A DNA stretch of 50,620 bases, from positions 14,462 to 65,081 of the forward strand of contig NZ_NPIH01000242.1 in the NCBI RefSeq assembly GCF_012275575.1, written 5' to 3'. The translations under genes and the position numbers were made by a program. This stretch comes from Paraburkholderia sp. SG-MS1 (GTDB lineage Bacteria; Pseudomonadota; Gammaproteobacteria; Burkholderiales; Burkholderiaceae). Below the pieces are notes generated by a model, which ran no database searches, had not been told where the DNA came from, and saw only the letters and a program-made list of their open reading frames with translations. Shown one piece after another: positions 17,436 through 26,331 of the stretch (positions are counted from its first letter, which is position 1; every line of letters starts with the position of its first letter).

Positions 17436-19697
17436 ATGAGTTCATACATGGGGCAATCGCCAATGGGCATAATTCCCGCCAAAAACGACGGATTTTCCGG
17501 CCTTTGGCGGAGCATCGCTCGACACAAGTTGCTATTTTCAACGATTGTCGGCATGTGCTGTCTGGCGGGCGGCCTGTACATTCTGAGCGCGACGCCGCAA
17601 TACCGGGCTGACGCGCTGCTGCGCGTGCAGATCAAACCAGGCGCATCGATCAGCGCGCTGTCCGACGTATCGGGAACGATGTCCGCCGACCAGTCCGCGG
17701 ACGATGAAACCGATGTTCTGAGTTCGCGCACGATCGTCGGCGAAGCAATCGCGGCAACGGGGAGTGAGACGGTGGTGCAAACGGAAAGTTACTTTCCGTT
17801 GATTGGCCGCTATTTCGCGTCGCGCCATGCTGCCGGCAACCGGTTGAGGAAACCGTTTCTGGGGCTGAGCGGATTCGCCTGGGGCGGCGAGCAACTGAAG
17901 CCAGGAATCTTCCAGGTGCCTGACGCCGCGCTGGGCGAAAAGTTTCGCGTGGTGACAGGTGAAGACGGCAACTGGACCTTGTATGACAAGGACGGCCATC
18001 AACTTGTCCAGGGCCGTGTTGGGGAAACCGCCACTTTTCAGGTCACGAACGATGATGAAGCCGCGTCCGGCAAACTGCGGATCGACGTACTGCGCGCGCG
18101 GCCGGGTATCGAGTTCTCGCTGTCCAGGCTGTCGCCGCAAGCGGCTTACGAAGACGTCAGCAGTCGGTTGAAGACTTCCGTAACCGCTCAGAATACGTCA
18201 CTGCGGGACTCGTCGATGATGAGGTTGAGCTATCAGTCGACTTCAGCGCTGGGCGCGGAACGGATGGTCAACGCGATCGTCAATGCCTTCGTGAAGCGCA
18301 ACGTCGACGATCGCGCTGCTCAGGCACACATGAAACTCCAAACCCTGAGCGAACGGCTGCCGAAACTGAAGGCCGAGCTGCAGACTGCGGAAGACCGCCT
18401 GAATGATTTCCGGACGCAGAATCAGGCGATCGACATGGATCAACAGGGCGCATCGCTCATCTCTCGTATGAATGGGCTCGTTGAAAGGCAAGCGCAGTTG
18501 CGACTCGACTTTGAAGACAAGCGTCAGCTCTTCGGTCCGGAAAGCCCGACGTACAGAGGACTGGTTCAGCAATTGGAGCAGGTGGGCCGCGAGATTTCGC
18601 GCACCGGCGAGCTCACGAAGAATCTGCCGGCCACCCAGCGCGAATTCGTGAGACTGTCCAGCGATGTCGCCATCAACAAGCAGATTTACACTGGCGTGCT
18701 GGCCAACGTTCAGCAGCTCGAAGTCGCGGCAGCGAGTACTGCCTCCGGCGTGAACGTCATGGACTGGGCCATTGCGCCGGAAAAGCCGTCGTGGCCGCGC
18801 AAGGCGATCATCCTGCTCGGTTCGTTCCTCGGCGGATTGTTTGCCGCAGCGGTCACGGTTCACTTCGTGTCGCTTCAGCGCAGGGAATTTCGCACACCGC
18901 AGGAAATTGACTACGTTTCCGATCTGCCGCGTCTCGCCGTGGTTGCGCGATCCAAGGCGCAGTTGCGTGGCGGCGTCGACTCGCGCAACAACCAGGATCA
19001 ACCGATGAAACTGCTCGCGGTGAGCAGTCCGCGAGATCCGAGTGTCGAAGCATTGCGCGCATTGCCGAGCAGCGTGCGAGCCATGCTTGCGAAAGTCAGC
19101 AGCGACCGGACCAACAAGGTGATTCTGTTCACCGGCCCGACACAAGGCGTGGGGAAAAGCTTTGTTTCGTCAAACTTCGCCTATCTGTTGTCGCAAACCG
19201 AAGAATCCGTTCTTCTGATCGACGGCGACATGCGGCAGGGGAAACTGGGCCGTCTGCAGCAGGACCCCGCGGGGCCCGGACTCGCGGAAGTACTGAAGAA
19301 AACGGCGACGCTCGATGAAGCGATCGTGAGGCAGGACGGGACCAATCTATCGGTGATGGGCGCCGGCGACGCTTATCCGTCGAATCCTGCGGAGCTTCTC
19401 AGCAGTCCCGCTTTCCGGGAAATGCTCAGCACGCTGCGTGAAACCTACGACTTCGTGGTGATCGACTCGCCGCCGGTTCTTCCGGTGAGCGATGCCGTGA
19501 CGATCGCGGCGCAAGGTTGCGATCTGGTTCTGCTCGTGTCGCGCGCCGACCATACCGGATCCCGCCAGCTGGAAGAAACGCTTCAGCGTCTGGCGAACGT
19601 CGGTGCAAACGTCGGTGGACATATTTTCAACGGCTTTCTGCCGTCGCGATATGGCGAGAATGACGAGTACGGCCTGAAAGGCGGGCGGCGTTATTGA
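17436..19697 (+). CDS. Wzc/BceF-type polysaccharide co-polymerase and tyrosine autokinase
   Basis: The protein has 753 residues from the chosen ATG. It has an N-terminal Wzz domain after a membrane helix (LLFSTIVGMCCLAGGLYIL), a periplasmic beta insert (WTLYDKDGHQLVQG) and long coiled coils. A second helix near residue 450 (AIILLGSFLGGLFAAAV) is followed by a cytoplasmic BY-kinase. The kinase shows Walker A GPTQGVGKS (K574), Walker A' LLIDGDMRQG and Walker B FVVIDSPPVLPVSDA. The C-terminal tail has three tyrosines (SRYGENDEYGLKGGRRY), fewer than in E. coli Wzc. The kinase controls chain length and export in Wzx/Wzy systems. No partner phosphatase (Wzb) or Wza exporter is seen in the window. 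An upstream in-frame start (17337) lacks support. Confidence 0.9.
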   Translation: MSSYMGQSPMGIIPAKNDGFSGLWRSIARHKLLFSTIVGMCCLAGGLYILSATPQYRADALLRVQIKPGASISALSDVSGTMSADQSADDETDVLSSRTIVGEAIAATGSETVVQTESYFPLIGRYFASRHAAGNRLRKPFLGLSGFAWGGEQLKPGIFQVPDAALGEKFRVVTGEDGNWTLYDKDGHQLVQGRVGETATFQVTNDDEAASGKLRIDVLRARPGIEFSLSRLSPQAAYEDVSSRLKTSVTAQNTSLRDSSMMRLSYQSTSALGAERMVNAIVNAFVKRNVDDRAAQAHMKLQTLSERLPKLKAELQTAEDRLNDFRTQNQAIDMDQQGASLISRMNGLVERQAQLRLDFEDKRQLFGPESPTYRGLVQQLEQVGREISRTGELTKNLPATQREFVRLSSDVAINKQIYTGVLANVQQLEVAAASTASGVNVMDWAIAPEKPSWPRKAIILLGSFLGGLFAAAVTVHFVSLQRREFRTPQEIDYVSDLPRLAVVARSKAQLRGGVDSRNNQDQPMKLLAVSSPRDPSVEALRALPSSVRAMLAKVSSDRTNKVILFTGPTQGVGKSFVSSNFAYLLSQTEESVLLIDGDMRQGKLGRLQQDPAGPGLAEVLKKTATLDEAIVRQDGTNLSVMGAGDAYPSNPAELLSSPAFREMLSTLRETYDFVVIDSPPVLPVSDAVTIAAQGCDLVLLVSRADHTGSRQLEETLQRLANVGANVGGHIFNGFLPSRYGENDEYGLKGGRRY

Positions 19698-19704
19698 ACC
19701 CGCT

Positions 19705-19741
19705 CCGGACCTGATTCTGGTGGACCGCCAATCAGGTCCGG
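19705..19741 (+). terminator. Stem-loop after the tyrosine-kinase gene
   Basis: A 12-bp perfect stem (CCGGACCTGATT at 19705-19716 with AATCAGGTCCGG at 19730-19741) and a 13-base loop follow the stop codon by a few bases. No T-run follows, so it is more likely an attenuator or mRNA-stabilising hairpin than a full rho-independent terminator. Confidence 0.45.
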
Positions 19742-19837
19742 GCACACACTCCTGCAACTCGCTGATCTATAGCTGTTATTTTTTCCGAATACGCGTGCGC
19801 CGGTGCTGCCCTGTGTAGTTTGGACGATAGGAAAGTA

Positions 19838-21319
19838 ATGTCACTACGAGAAAAAGCGATTTCCGGGGCGAAGTGGTCGGCGACGTCGATGATCCTGACG
19901 GTCAGCGTACAGTTCGTGCAGGTGGCCATCTTGGCCCGCTTGCTAAGGCCGGCCGAGTTGGGTCTGGTGAGTATGGTTTCGCTGTTCACGACGCTGGCCG
20001 ACATGTTTCTCGACATGGGACTGAGCACGGCAATCGTACAGCGTAAGAACGTGACGACGCAGGAGTTGTCATCGCTGTACTGGCTCAATGTCATGTTCGG
20101 TGCGGTTCTTGGCGGGGTCTTGCTTGCCGGAAGCGGTCTCGCGGCGTGGTTTTTTTCGGAGCCTGAGCTCAAGTCGCTGATAGGTCTCGGTGCACTGTTG
20201 TTCTTCATCTCGCCGCATGGTTTGCAGTACCGGTCCCTGATGGAGCGGGAGTTGATGTTCAATATGCTCTCGAAGATCGAGGTTGCGTCCACGCTGATGC
20301 TGTTCGTCACGACGCTTGTCTTCGCGATGCGCGGCTATGGCGCTTACGCGCCGATTTTCGGTGCGCTGACCGGAACGGCATGTCGTACGCTTATGCTCAA
20401 TGTAAGCGGGCGCAAGCTGCATAAACCTGCATGGCGATTCCGACTCGCGGACACGAGGTCGTATCTGGGCTTTGGCGTTTTTCAGGCCATGGACGCGATG
20501 GTGTTCTACCTGAACTTCAATTTCGGCGGCATCGTGGCGGGTCGGGCGTTAGGCGCGGCAACGCTTGGGGGCTTCAACCTCGCACACAACTGCGCCGTTG
20601 GTTTTCCGGCGCGGCTCAACCCGTTCTTCACGCGCGTACTCTTTCCTGTCTTTTCGATCATCCAGGACGACACGGCGAAGCTTCGTACGAATTACTTCAA
20701 GCTGACGGGTTTCATGGCGATGTTCAATTTTCCGCTCGTGTTTGGGCTTCTGATCGCGGGCCCCGATTTTGTCGTCAGCATGTTCGGTGCGAAATGGCTC
20801 TGGATCACACCGATCATGCAAGTGCTTTGTCTGGTAGGGGCATTCCGTTCCATAGGCCATCCGGTCACCTCGCTGATGATGGCGACGGGAAAGATCAGGT
20901 TGAGTTTCTGGTTCAACCTGGCGAAAACCGCGACGATGGTGCCCGCCATTATCGTTGGTGCTTATCTGGGCGGGGCACTGGGCGTCGCATTCGGATTACT
21001 CGCGGTCGAAGTGATCGCGTTCCTGCCGATGTATCTGCTCTTGATCAAGCGCGTGCTGGGTCCGAGTTTCGGCGAATATCTCCATGCCTGCTTCATTCCG
21101 CTGCGAATGACCGCGCCGATGGTGGCGAGCGTCTGGATCGCGTCCGGTCTGCTGCCCGGGTCCGTGCACCCTGGCGTGAAGCTCGTTCTGGAGATTGCGC
21201 TGGGCGCGGTGGTTTTCGGTGCAACCTTCCTGCTGGACCGATCGCTACTGTGCGCCGAGATCCGCGGCATTGTGCTCAAAATGGTCCGCAACGCGGCGTT
21301 GCGGCAGGGACTGCAGTAA
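19838..21319 (+). CDS. Wzx-type polysaccharide flippase (MOP superfamily)
   Basis: The protein has 493 residues and about twelve membrane helices. The N-terminus KAISGAKWSATSMILTVSVQ and the segment AILARLLRPAELGLVSMVSLF match the polysaccharide-exporter family (PST/Wzx). It should flip the undecaprenyl-linked repeat unit to the periplasm for Wzy. The ATG at 19838 is chosen because AGGAAAG lies five bases before it; a TTG at 19820 is possible. The last part of the gene (from about 21188) belongs to a duplicated segment. A diverged second copy of its C-terminus lies at about 21526-21658. Confidence 0.9.
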   Translation: MSLREKAISGAKWSATSMILTVSVQFVQVAILARLLRPAELGLVSMVSLFTTLADMFLDMGLSTAIVQRKNVTTQELSSLYWLNVMFGAVLGGVLLAGSGLAAWFFSEPELKSLIGLGALLFFISPHGLQYRSLMERELMFNMLSKIEVASTLMLFVTTLVFAMRGYGAYAPIFGALTGTACRTLMLNVSGRKLHKPAWRFRLADTRSYLGFGVFQAMDAMVFYLNFNFGGIVAGRALGAATLGGFNLAHNCAVGFPARLNPFFTRVLFPVFSIIQDDTAKLRTNYFKLTGFMAMFNFPLVFGLLIAGPDFVVSMFGAKWLWITPIMQVLCLVGAFRSIGHPVTSLMMATGKIRLSFWFNLAKTATMVPAIIVGAYLGGALGVAFGLLAVEVIAFLPMYLLLIKRVLGPSFGEYLHACFIPLRMTAPMVASVWIASGLLPGSVHPGVKLVLEIALGAVVFGATFLLDRSLLCAEIRGIVLKMVRNAALRQGLQ

Positions 21320-21496
21320 TCCTCTCTGCGTCTGAGCGTCGAACGCTTCTCGACAGAACCTCACCCGGAAAGAATCCACCGGTTCGGAGAACGGGGGCGC
21401 TGGGCGCGGAAAAGATCCTTTCGACGAACGCGTCCTGATTGATCGTGAACAGCAAACAGCAGTGCAGCCGGTAAGCCAGAAGGCCTCGATCATCAC
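21188..21496. repeat. Junction duplication, copy 1
   Basis: This segment covers the flippase 3' end and, antisense to it, a remnant of a GT4 gene 3' end. It aligns with about 21523-21877. Shared blocks include GAGATCCGCGG, the GGGCTGCAATAA/GGACTGCAGTAA stop region, GAACGCTTC and GGCCTCGATCATCAC. Copy 1 lacks roughly 45 internal bases present in copy 2. The copies differ at many positions. Confidence 0.75.
21245..21496 (-). pseudogene. Remnant of GT4 glycosyltransferase C-terminus
   Basis: This antisense frame encodes DSFRVRFCREAFDAQ ... LLQSLPQRRVADHFEHNAADLG. It matches the C-terminus of the intact GT4 gene next to it (DSFRVRFSREAFDAQ ... LLQPVPQRRVATHLEHNTADLG). It ends at the equivalent TAG and begins near a VMIEA-like motif (MMIEA). 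The rest of the gene is absent. It overlaps the 3' end of the flippase gene. Confidence 0.7.
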
Positions 21497-21522
21497 GACA
21501 TCATGTCGTGATGATCGAGGCC
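21482..21522. repeat. 41-bp palindrome with 20-bp perfect arms
   Basis: Bases 21482-21501 (beginning GGCCTCGATCATCACG) are the exact reverse complement of 21503-21522, with a single C between them. It sits exactly where the two duplicated junction copies meet. In RNA it would form a long hairpin, but no T-run follows. It may be a scar of the inverted joining event that made the duplication, or a bidirectional terminator. Confidence 0.9.
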
Positions 21523-21877
21523 GTAGAGATTGCTGCCTGTTGCCGTGGCTTTCTATACCACATTCCTGCTGAACCTGGGCGCGCTACTTTGTCCCGAGAT
21601 CCGCGGTATTGTGCTCGAGATGGGTCGCAACGCGACGTTGCGGCACGGGCTGCAATAAGACTTCCTGCGCCTGAGCATCGAACGCTTCACGAGAGAATCG
21701 CACCCGAAAAGAATCCGTCAGACCAGAGAGCGGGTAGGCAGGTGCCGAAAAGATCTTGTCGACGAACGCGTCGTGATCGTGAACAGGAAACAGCAATTCG
21801 GCCGGCAAGTAAGAGCCGAGTGCCGATACCTGCGATGCCACGATAGGGCGCCCGGCCAGCACGGCCTCGATCATCAC
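21523..21877. repeat. Junction duplication, copy 2
   Basis: This is the second copy of the tail-to-tail junction. It contains a remnant of a flippase 3' end on the plus strand and the genuine 3' end of the GT4 gene on the minus strand. It starts right after the palindrome with AGAGATTGC, matching GGAGATTGC in copy 1, and ends around GGCCTCGATCATCAC at 21863-21877. Confidence 0.75.
21526..21658 (+). pseudogene. Remnant of Wzx flippase C-terminus
   Basis: From 21545 the plus strand reads VAFYTTFLLNLGALLCPEIR then GIVLEMGRNATLRHGLQ and a stop at 21656-21658. It corresponds to VVFGATFLLDRSLLCAEIR then GIVLKMVRNAALRQGLQ at the end of the intact flippase. One codon and one upstream base differ in length. 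The rest of the gene is missing. Confidence 0.7.
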
Positions 21878-22780
21878 AAGCGGCACGCCCTCATAGGCCG
21901 ACGGCAACACGACGACGTCGCTCGCCAGGATGTACGGCAGTACGTCGGATTGCGGGCCGATGATGCGAACGCAACGCGACAGAACCTCGCTCCCTTGCAC
22001 AGCTTGTTGTAACTTATCCGCGTCGGGGCCGTCACCGATGATGAGCACAATACTATTCGCAAAGGCATTGGGGTGCTTTTCGATGGCAGCGAGCAGGAAG
22101 CTTTGCCGTTTATGCTGAAAGTGAATCCGGCCAATTTGCGCGCAAATGAACTTTCCGCTTTGCGGCAAGCCAAGTGAGCTACGCGCTGTTTCACGGGTAA
22201 GCGAGGAACGGCTGAATCGATTGTCGACGTAGTTTTCGAGAATCGAGGCGGGCGTGTCCGGCGCCTGCTTCCGCAGTTTTTCGCGCAGATGATCATTGAG
22301 CGTGATGTACTGGTGCGGCAGCTGGTACAACGCCCGCTTAACGCGCGATTTGACGCGTTCGGCAATGGGCGCGCCCGCTTGCGCGGCATCATCTATCAGT
22401 GGAATGTAGCTGACGGCAGTCGTGCGAGCCAGTCGCGCAGCGAGCAAACCGGTGATTGCCGACACGATCGTGCCTTGGGCGATCACGAGTTTCGTCAGAT
22501 TCAGCGTGCGTAATCTGGCCGCGGTGCTCCATGACGTCGCCAGTAGCGCGAGAGGATTGCCGTGAATCGACTCGGTCGTGAACGGCAGCGAGGTGACGAC
22601 GACCTGGCGATACTGGGCCGCAATGTCGCTGGCAAAATCGGACATTGGCTTATTCTGGGTGGGTACCAGAATATGAAAGCTAGCAATTCCCGGAGACTTC
22701 ACAAGCGCGAGAATCAGCCGCTTGAGCATTTCTTCGTGACCGCCGTTGACACCCGAATCGCAATAAATGCCCAGCCTCAC
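21584..22780 (-). CDS. GT4 family glycosyltransferase (first of three)
   Basis: The 398-residue protein has a GT-B fold. The N-terminus is MRLGIYCDSGVNGGHEEML. The C-terminal donor-binding half has ICAQIGRIHFQHKRQSFLLAA, LIIGDGPDADKL and the E-x7-E motif in PSAYEGVPLVMIEAVLAGRP. It should be a retaining transferase using a nucleotide sugar in the cytoplasm. The last 75 or so bases run antisense to a flippase-like remnant, and the C-terminal text (LLQPVPQRRVATHLEHN) probably arose by read-through into that sequence. It is the most downstream gene of a three-gene minus-strand GT run. Confidence 0.85.
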   Translation of the reverse strand: MRLGIYCDSGVNGGHEEMLKRLILALVKSPGIASFHILVPTQNKPMSDFASDIAAQYRQVVVTSLPFTTESIHGNPLALLATSWSTAARLRTLNLTKLVIAQGTIVSAITGLLAARLARTTAVSYIPLIDDAAQAGAPIAERVKSRVKRALYQLPHQYITLNDHLREKLRKQAPDTPASILENYVDNRFSRSSLTRETARSSLGLPQSGKFICAQIGRIHFQHKRQSFLLAAIEKHPNAFANSIVLIIGDGPDADKLQQAVQGSEVLSRCVRIIGPQSDVLPYILASDVVVLPSAYEGVPLVMIEAVLAGRPIVASQVSALGSYLPAELLFPVHDHDAFVDKIFSAPAYPLSGLTDSFRVRFSREAFDAQAQEVLLQPVPQRRVATHLEHNTADLGTK

Positions 22781-22867
22781 TGATGTTCTCCTTAAACTCG
22801 GAATAGGCCCGGCGGCCGCGCCGACCGGACTGAGCCCGAAAGTCGGCCGCCAGACTGCAAAGCGCAG

Positions 22868-23956
22868 TTATATGTTGCGCCAGGAACGATTGATGACTTG
22901 CCGGAGCATCTCGGCGCTTGAGTCCCAGCGGAATCTGGCCGCGTGCGAATAACCACGCTCGATCATGATCGATCTAATGTCGGACTTACAGAGTAGCGTG
23001 CGCATCTTGTCCGCAATATCTTCTGAAGAGAAGGGGTCGCAATAGAGCGCTGCGTCGCCGCACGTTTCCGGTAATGCCGAAGAGCGGCCCACGATAACCG
23101 GGCAGCCGCAGCGCATGGCCTCGAGCGGTGGAATGCCAAATCCTTCGTAAATAGACGGATATACGAAGCAGTGCGCATGCTGATACAGGGCTTTGAGCTT
23201 CTGGTCGTTGAGATACCCCACGGCTTTGATGTTGGGCGCGATGGCTCGCATGTCCTGAACGTCGCCGAACACGCTCGTGTTCTTCATACCAACGATCACC
23301 AGATCAATCGAAGGATCGTTGAGCTGGCGGAAGGATTCGAGAATGCGGCCAAAGTTCTTGGTGGGGTTCATGTTGCTGACCGCGAGAACGAAACGCTTCG
23401 CCACGAGGCCGTGTTCCTGCAAAACACTTGCGTCGGGTGTGATCGCATCCAGATGGTCCGCCCCAAGCGGAACGACGCTGATCCGTTCTGCCGGCACAGC
23501 GCAATGGTGCGCGAGGCGCTGCCGCGAGAAATCCGAATTGGTCACCACGCAACTCGACGTTCGCGCCAGAATCCAGAACATGAATCGGTACCATGCACGG
23601 AAGCGCCGCGAGAAATGAGCCGGCACATCGAATACCGCCGCGTCGTGCATGTAGATGACCTGGTTCAGACGAAAGATCGAGGCCGAGTTGCTGAGATTGA
23701 CAATACGATGCCGGCCCGCGAATAAGGGAAGGACGAGCTGTTCCCAGAACACGCCTTTTCCAAAGCCGATCTTGACTAAATGGGTGCCGTCCACGGACTG
23801 CAGTTCCGGCTGCGGCGGAACGACAAGGGTAACGCCACCGTTGCCGGGCAGATGTCCGAGCGCAGCGATCAGCTCACGCGCCACGCGCTGTACCCCGGTC
23901 GTCTTCTGTGTAGCGAATCGACCGTTGTAGATAAATGAGGGTGCGGCAGGTTGCAT
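22868..23956 (-). CDS. GT4 family glycosyltransferase (second of three)
   Basis: The protein has 362 residues from the ATG at 23956. It begins MQPAAPSFIYNGRFATQKTT followed by GVQRVARELI, a start pattern typical of this GT4 subgroup. The nucleotide-sugar site shows FVLAVSNMNPTKNFGRILESF and the E-x7-E motif YPSIYEGFGIPPLEAMRCGC. It resembles mannosyltransferases of exopolysaccharide loci, but the sugar cannot be read from the sequence. In-frame ATGs farther upstream would overlap the preceding gene's stop; the ribosome-binding site for 23956 is weak, so the start is uncertain by up to 19 codons. Confidence 0.85.
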   Translation of the reverse strand: MQPAAPSFIYNGRFATQKTTGVQRVARELIAALGHLPGNGGVTLVVPPQPELQSVDGTHLVKIGFGKGVFWEQLVLPLFAGRHRIVNLSNSASIFRLNQVIYMHDAAVFDVPAHFSRRFRAWYRFMFWILARTSSCVVTNSDFSRQRLAHHCAVPAERISVVPLGADHLDAITPDASVLQEHGLVAKRFVLAVSNMNPTKNFGRILESFRQLNDPSIDLVIVGMKNTSVFGDVQDMRAIAPNIKAVGYLNDQKLKALYQHAHCFVYPSIYEGFGIPPLEAMRCGCPVIVGRSSALPETCGDAALYCDPFSSEDIADKMRTLLCKSDIRSIMIERGYSHAARFRWDSSAEMLRQVINRSWRNI

Positions 23957-23978
23957 GTTTTTCAACCGTAATCTCCGG

Positions 23979-25124
23979 TTAACTATTGACGTCATAAGGA
24001 TGAGCGATGTCAACGATCAGCGGCTCATTGCGGGTAATGCGCTCGTCGGCCAGGCCGTAAAGCAGTTGCCATTCGCGAAAGATCAGGTCCATAGAAAAGC
24101 GCTCCATAGCCCGTTTTCTCGCTGCGGCGCCCATTTGCTGACGAAGCGTCGGGTTGTCACGTAGAAGGGCGAGATATTTCGCTAACTCCTCTTCGTTGGA
24201 CGCCACAAAGCCGGTAACGCAATGAATGACAATGTCGCGATTGCCCACGACGTTGGTCACCACCGCGGGAATGCCCGCGACTTGTGCTTCGATTAGCGCC
24301 ATCGGCATTCCTTCCCAGCGTGACGTCTGAACATAGACGTCAAGCTGCGACATCAGCTCCAACGCGCGCGCACGGGTGACCCAGCCGCTGCACGTGACCG
24401 CGTCGCCGCGGTACACGTCGGGCACTTCTTCTTCAGTCCCGCCGATCCACACGAAGCTCACGGAGGGATCGCGAAATTCATTCGCCAGCTTGAGAAACAC
24501 CTCATGGTTTTTCTGGAACGAAGCGCGGCCGGTCATGCCGATCATCACCTTGTCGTCGCTTCGTTTGCAGCGCTGGGGGATTTCGTTGATATCGACGCCG
24601 TTCTCGATCAGGACAGACGAGTGCGCGTGAACCCGGCCTTTGATTTCATGAAGTTCACTACGTGAACATGCAACAATCGTTCCGCCAATGAAATTGGCGA
24701 GACGTTCAAAGCTCAAATAGGTGTACTGTTTCGCAGGCGATACATCACGCCGGAGAAAGGCGGGGCCGTGCGGTGAATAAAATACTTTGGCGTGAGGGGA
24801 CGCTATTTTGGCCGCGGCTCGCCCGAGGACACCTGCTTTCGACGAGTGAAGGTGGATGACTTGCGGATTACGGACACGTAAATTTTGAACGAGCGCGAGC
24901 AGGCTCGACCAGTCTTTCTTGAAACTGATCTCTCTGCACATCGATACGTGGGTCATCTTTACTTTTGGATGAAACAGACTTTCGAAGTTTGCAGGCGTTT
25001 CTCGCCGTAACGAGTAAATCACGGATACATTGGCCCCCGCTTCCGCGGCGCGGTTGGAAAGCTCGGTCAGCATCGACAGAACCCCCCCTCCGAAGGCTTC
25101 CGTGATATGCACGATGTCTTTCAT
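23979..25124 (-). CDS. GT4 family glycosyltransferase (third of three, promoter-proximal)
   Basis: The 381-residue protein starts at the ATG at 25124 (MKDIVHITEAFGGGVLSML), where GT4 homology begins; an upstream frame extension to 25205 is unlikely. Motifs are VIHLHSSKAGVLGRAAAK, the donor-site MIGMTGRASFQKNHEVFLK and QTSRWEGMPMALIEAQVAG with E-x7-E. Such proteins often transfer N-acetylated sugars or mannose, but this is not proven here. It is the first gene of the minus-strand GT run, so its promoter should lie in 25125-25370. The gap to the next GT is about 22 bases, suggesting one operon. Confidence 0.85.
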   Translation of the reverse strand: MKDIVHITEAFGGGVLSMLTELSNRAAEAGANVSVIYSLRRETPANFESLFHPKVKMTHVSMCREISFKKDWSSLLALVQNLRVRNPQVIHLHSSKAGVLGRAAAKIASPHAKVFYSPHGPAFLRRDVSPAKQYTYLSFERLANFIGGTIVACSRSELHEIKGRVHAHSSVLIENGVDINEIPQRCKRSDDKVMIGMTGRASFQKNHEVFLKLANEFRDPSVSFVWIGGTEEEVPDVYRGDAVTCSGWVTRARALELMSQLDVYVQTSRWEGMPMALIEAQVAGIPAVVTNVVGNRDIVIHCVTGFVASNEEELAKYLALLRDNPTLRQQMGAAARKRAMERFSMDLIFREWQLLYGLADERITRNEPLIVDIAHPYDVNS

Positions 25125-26066
25125 ATGTCTGATCCCGTTATCGAGATTGTGGTAGGCGAGTTGGAACTGTCCAACTGAATGCGTGTTCACACGGCCCGTT
25201 TTCAATCGATGCTTCGGTGATGGAAATCATCGAAGCCCAATCATCAAATGCGGGACTTTTGCAGACCTTCCTTAGATGGAAGCACTGGCGCAGGGTGATC
25301 TTCTCCTCGCGTGAGCCATAGCTCTGTCTGATAGCGCACGCTGAAACCCGGATAGACGGATATCGGAATGGGCGTGCCGTGGGAAAACGAGTCTGCTGTT
25401 GAGCAGATCAAATCAGGCAAGAAGAAGAACGGTGACAGGCAAGACAAGCGTGCACGGTACGCGCTTGAGTTCGCGCTGCGGGCGGTGTGGCTGCTCAAAG
25501 GGGGCTCACTGCACGCCAACACTGGACGTGGCTGAACAGATGCAGTGCAACCCGGGGTGAAGGATGACGGGAAGGCGGGCAAGCGGAGTCTGAAGGGGTA
25601 CGCGCGTATGTCGCACGCCTTTGTGCGGATAACGAATTGGATTCTTGCAATTCTGTGCAGCCGGCGATTTTGCAATTACATCGACTACACGTCGAGCAAG
25701 GCCTCCCGTCTTCTCGATCGGTCGATAGAGTTTGATCGCCACGTTCGGGTGTATGTGGCGTTAAGGGATGGATCTTTCGAATCGCCGCCCGAGATTCAAT
25801 CTGCTGTGGCGAGATTACTAGCGAACGTGCTCGCGAGAAGATTCGTTATACGTTCGGCGCTTTCGTTTCCCTACCTCATGGCTGGCGCGATCGACATGGT
25901 GTTTGCCTTGTTGTCGTTTTCTCAGCCATTTGCACGCCAGGGGTATTCCCTGATCATCGGTTATACGCAGATAGTTCGACGTGCGTCCCGCTGAGCGGCC
26001 GTTCGCCGATCTGCAAGGGCCGACTTGGAATGGGTGGAAAAAGCCGGGCAGTCGCTGTTTTTGAAG
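25125..26066. other. Gene-poor breakpoint region
   Basis: This region separates the exopolysaccharide locus from the porin gene. It contains a possible transposase remnant (25368-25535). A 128-codon plus-strand frame from about 25608 (SHAFVRITNWILAILCSRR ...) has one hydrophobic C-terminal stretch and no family match. A minus-strand frame includes PISVYPGFSVRYQTELWLTR. None is convincing as an intact gene. The promoter of the three-GT operon should lie at its left end. Confidence 0.4.
25368..25535 (+). pseudogene. Possible transposase OrfA-like fragment
   Basis: A 55-codon frame contains KRARYALEFALRAVWLLKGG, which resembles the start of IS3/IS-type OrfA helix-turn-helix domains (KRxYxxEFxxxAVxLVxxG). 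It stops after NTGRG, before the rest of the domain. No inverted repeats or second ORF are seen. The identification is tentative. Confidence 0.3.
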
Positions 26067-26094
26067 AAAAAAAAGCCCGTCCATATGGACGGGC
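26067..26094 (-). terminator. Rho-independent terminator downstream of the porin
   Basis: On the minus strand, GCCCGTCC-ATAT-GGACGGGC (26075-26094) forms an 8-bp stem and is followed by eight T residues (26067-26074). It lies about 240 bases past the porin stop and fits termination of that transcript. Confidence 0.85.
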
Positions 26095-26331
26095 GAAAAT
26101 ACTACCCGAAGAAAGTCGGGTGGCGAAAGTAACGGACGCTATTTCCGCCTTCACTTCGCCTTTACTACTTGGTCGGGGCCCACGACGACAGTCCGACTCA
26201 TCTGAACGCGGCCTTCTCAGCCGAGCCGCATCGGCCGTGTCCAGATGAGTTTCGGCGGCACATGTTCTTGCCGGCGCGCACTGCTGTTTCGCGCTGGCAC
26301 AGGGGAAAAAACCGCTCTGCGTCGGGCCACC

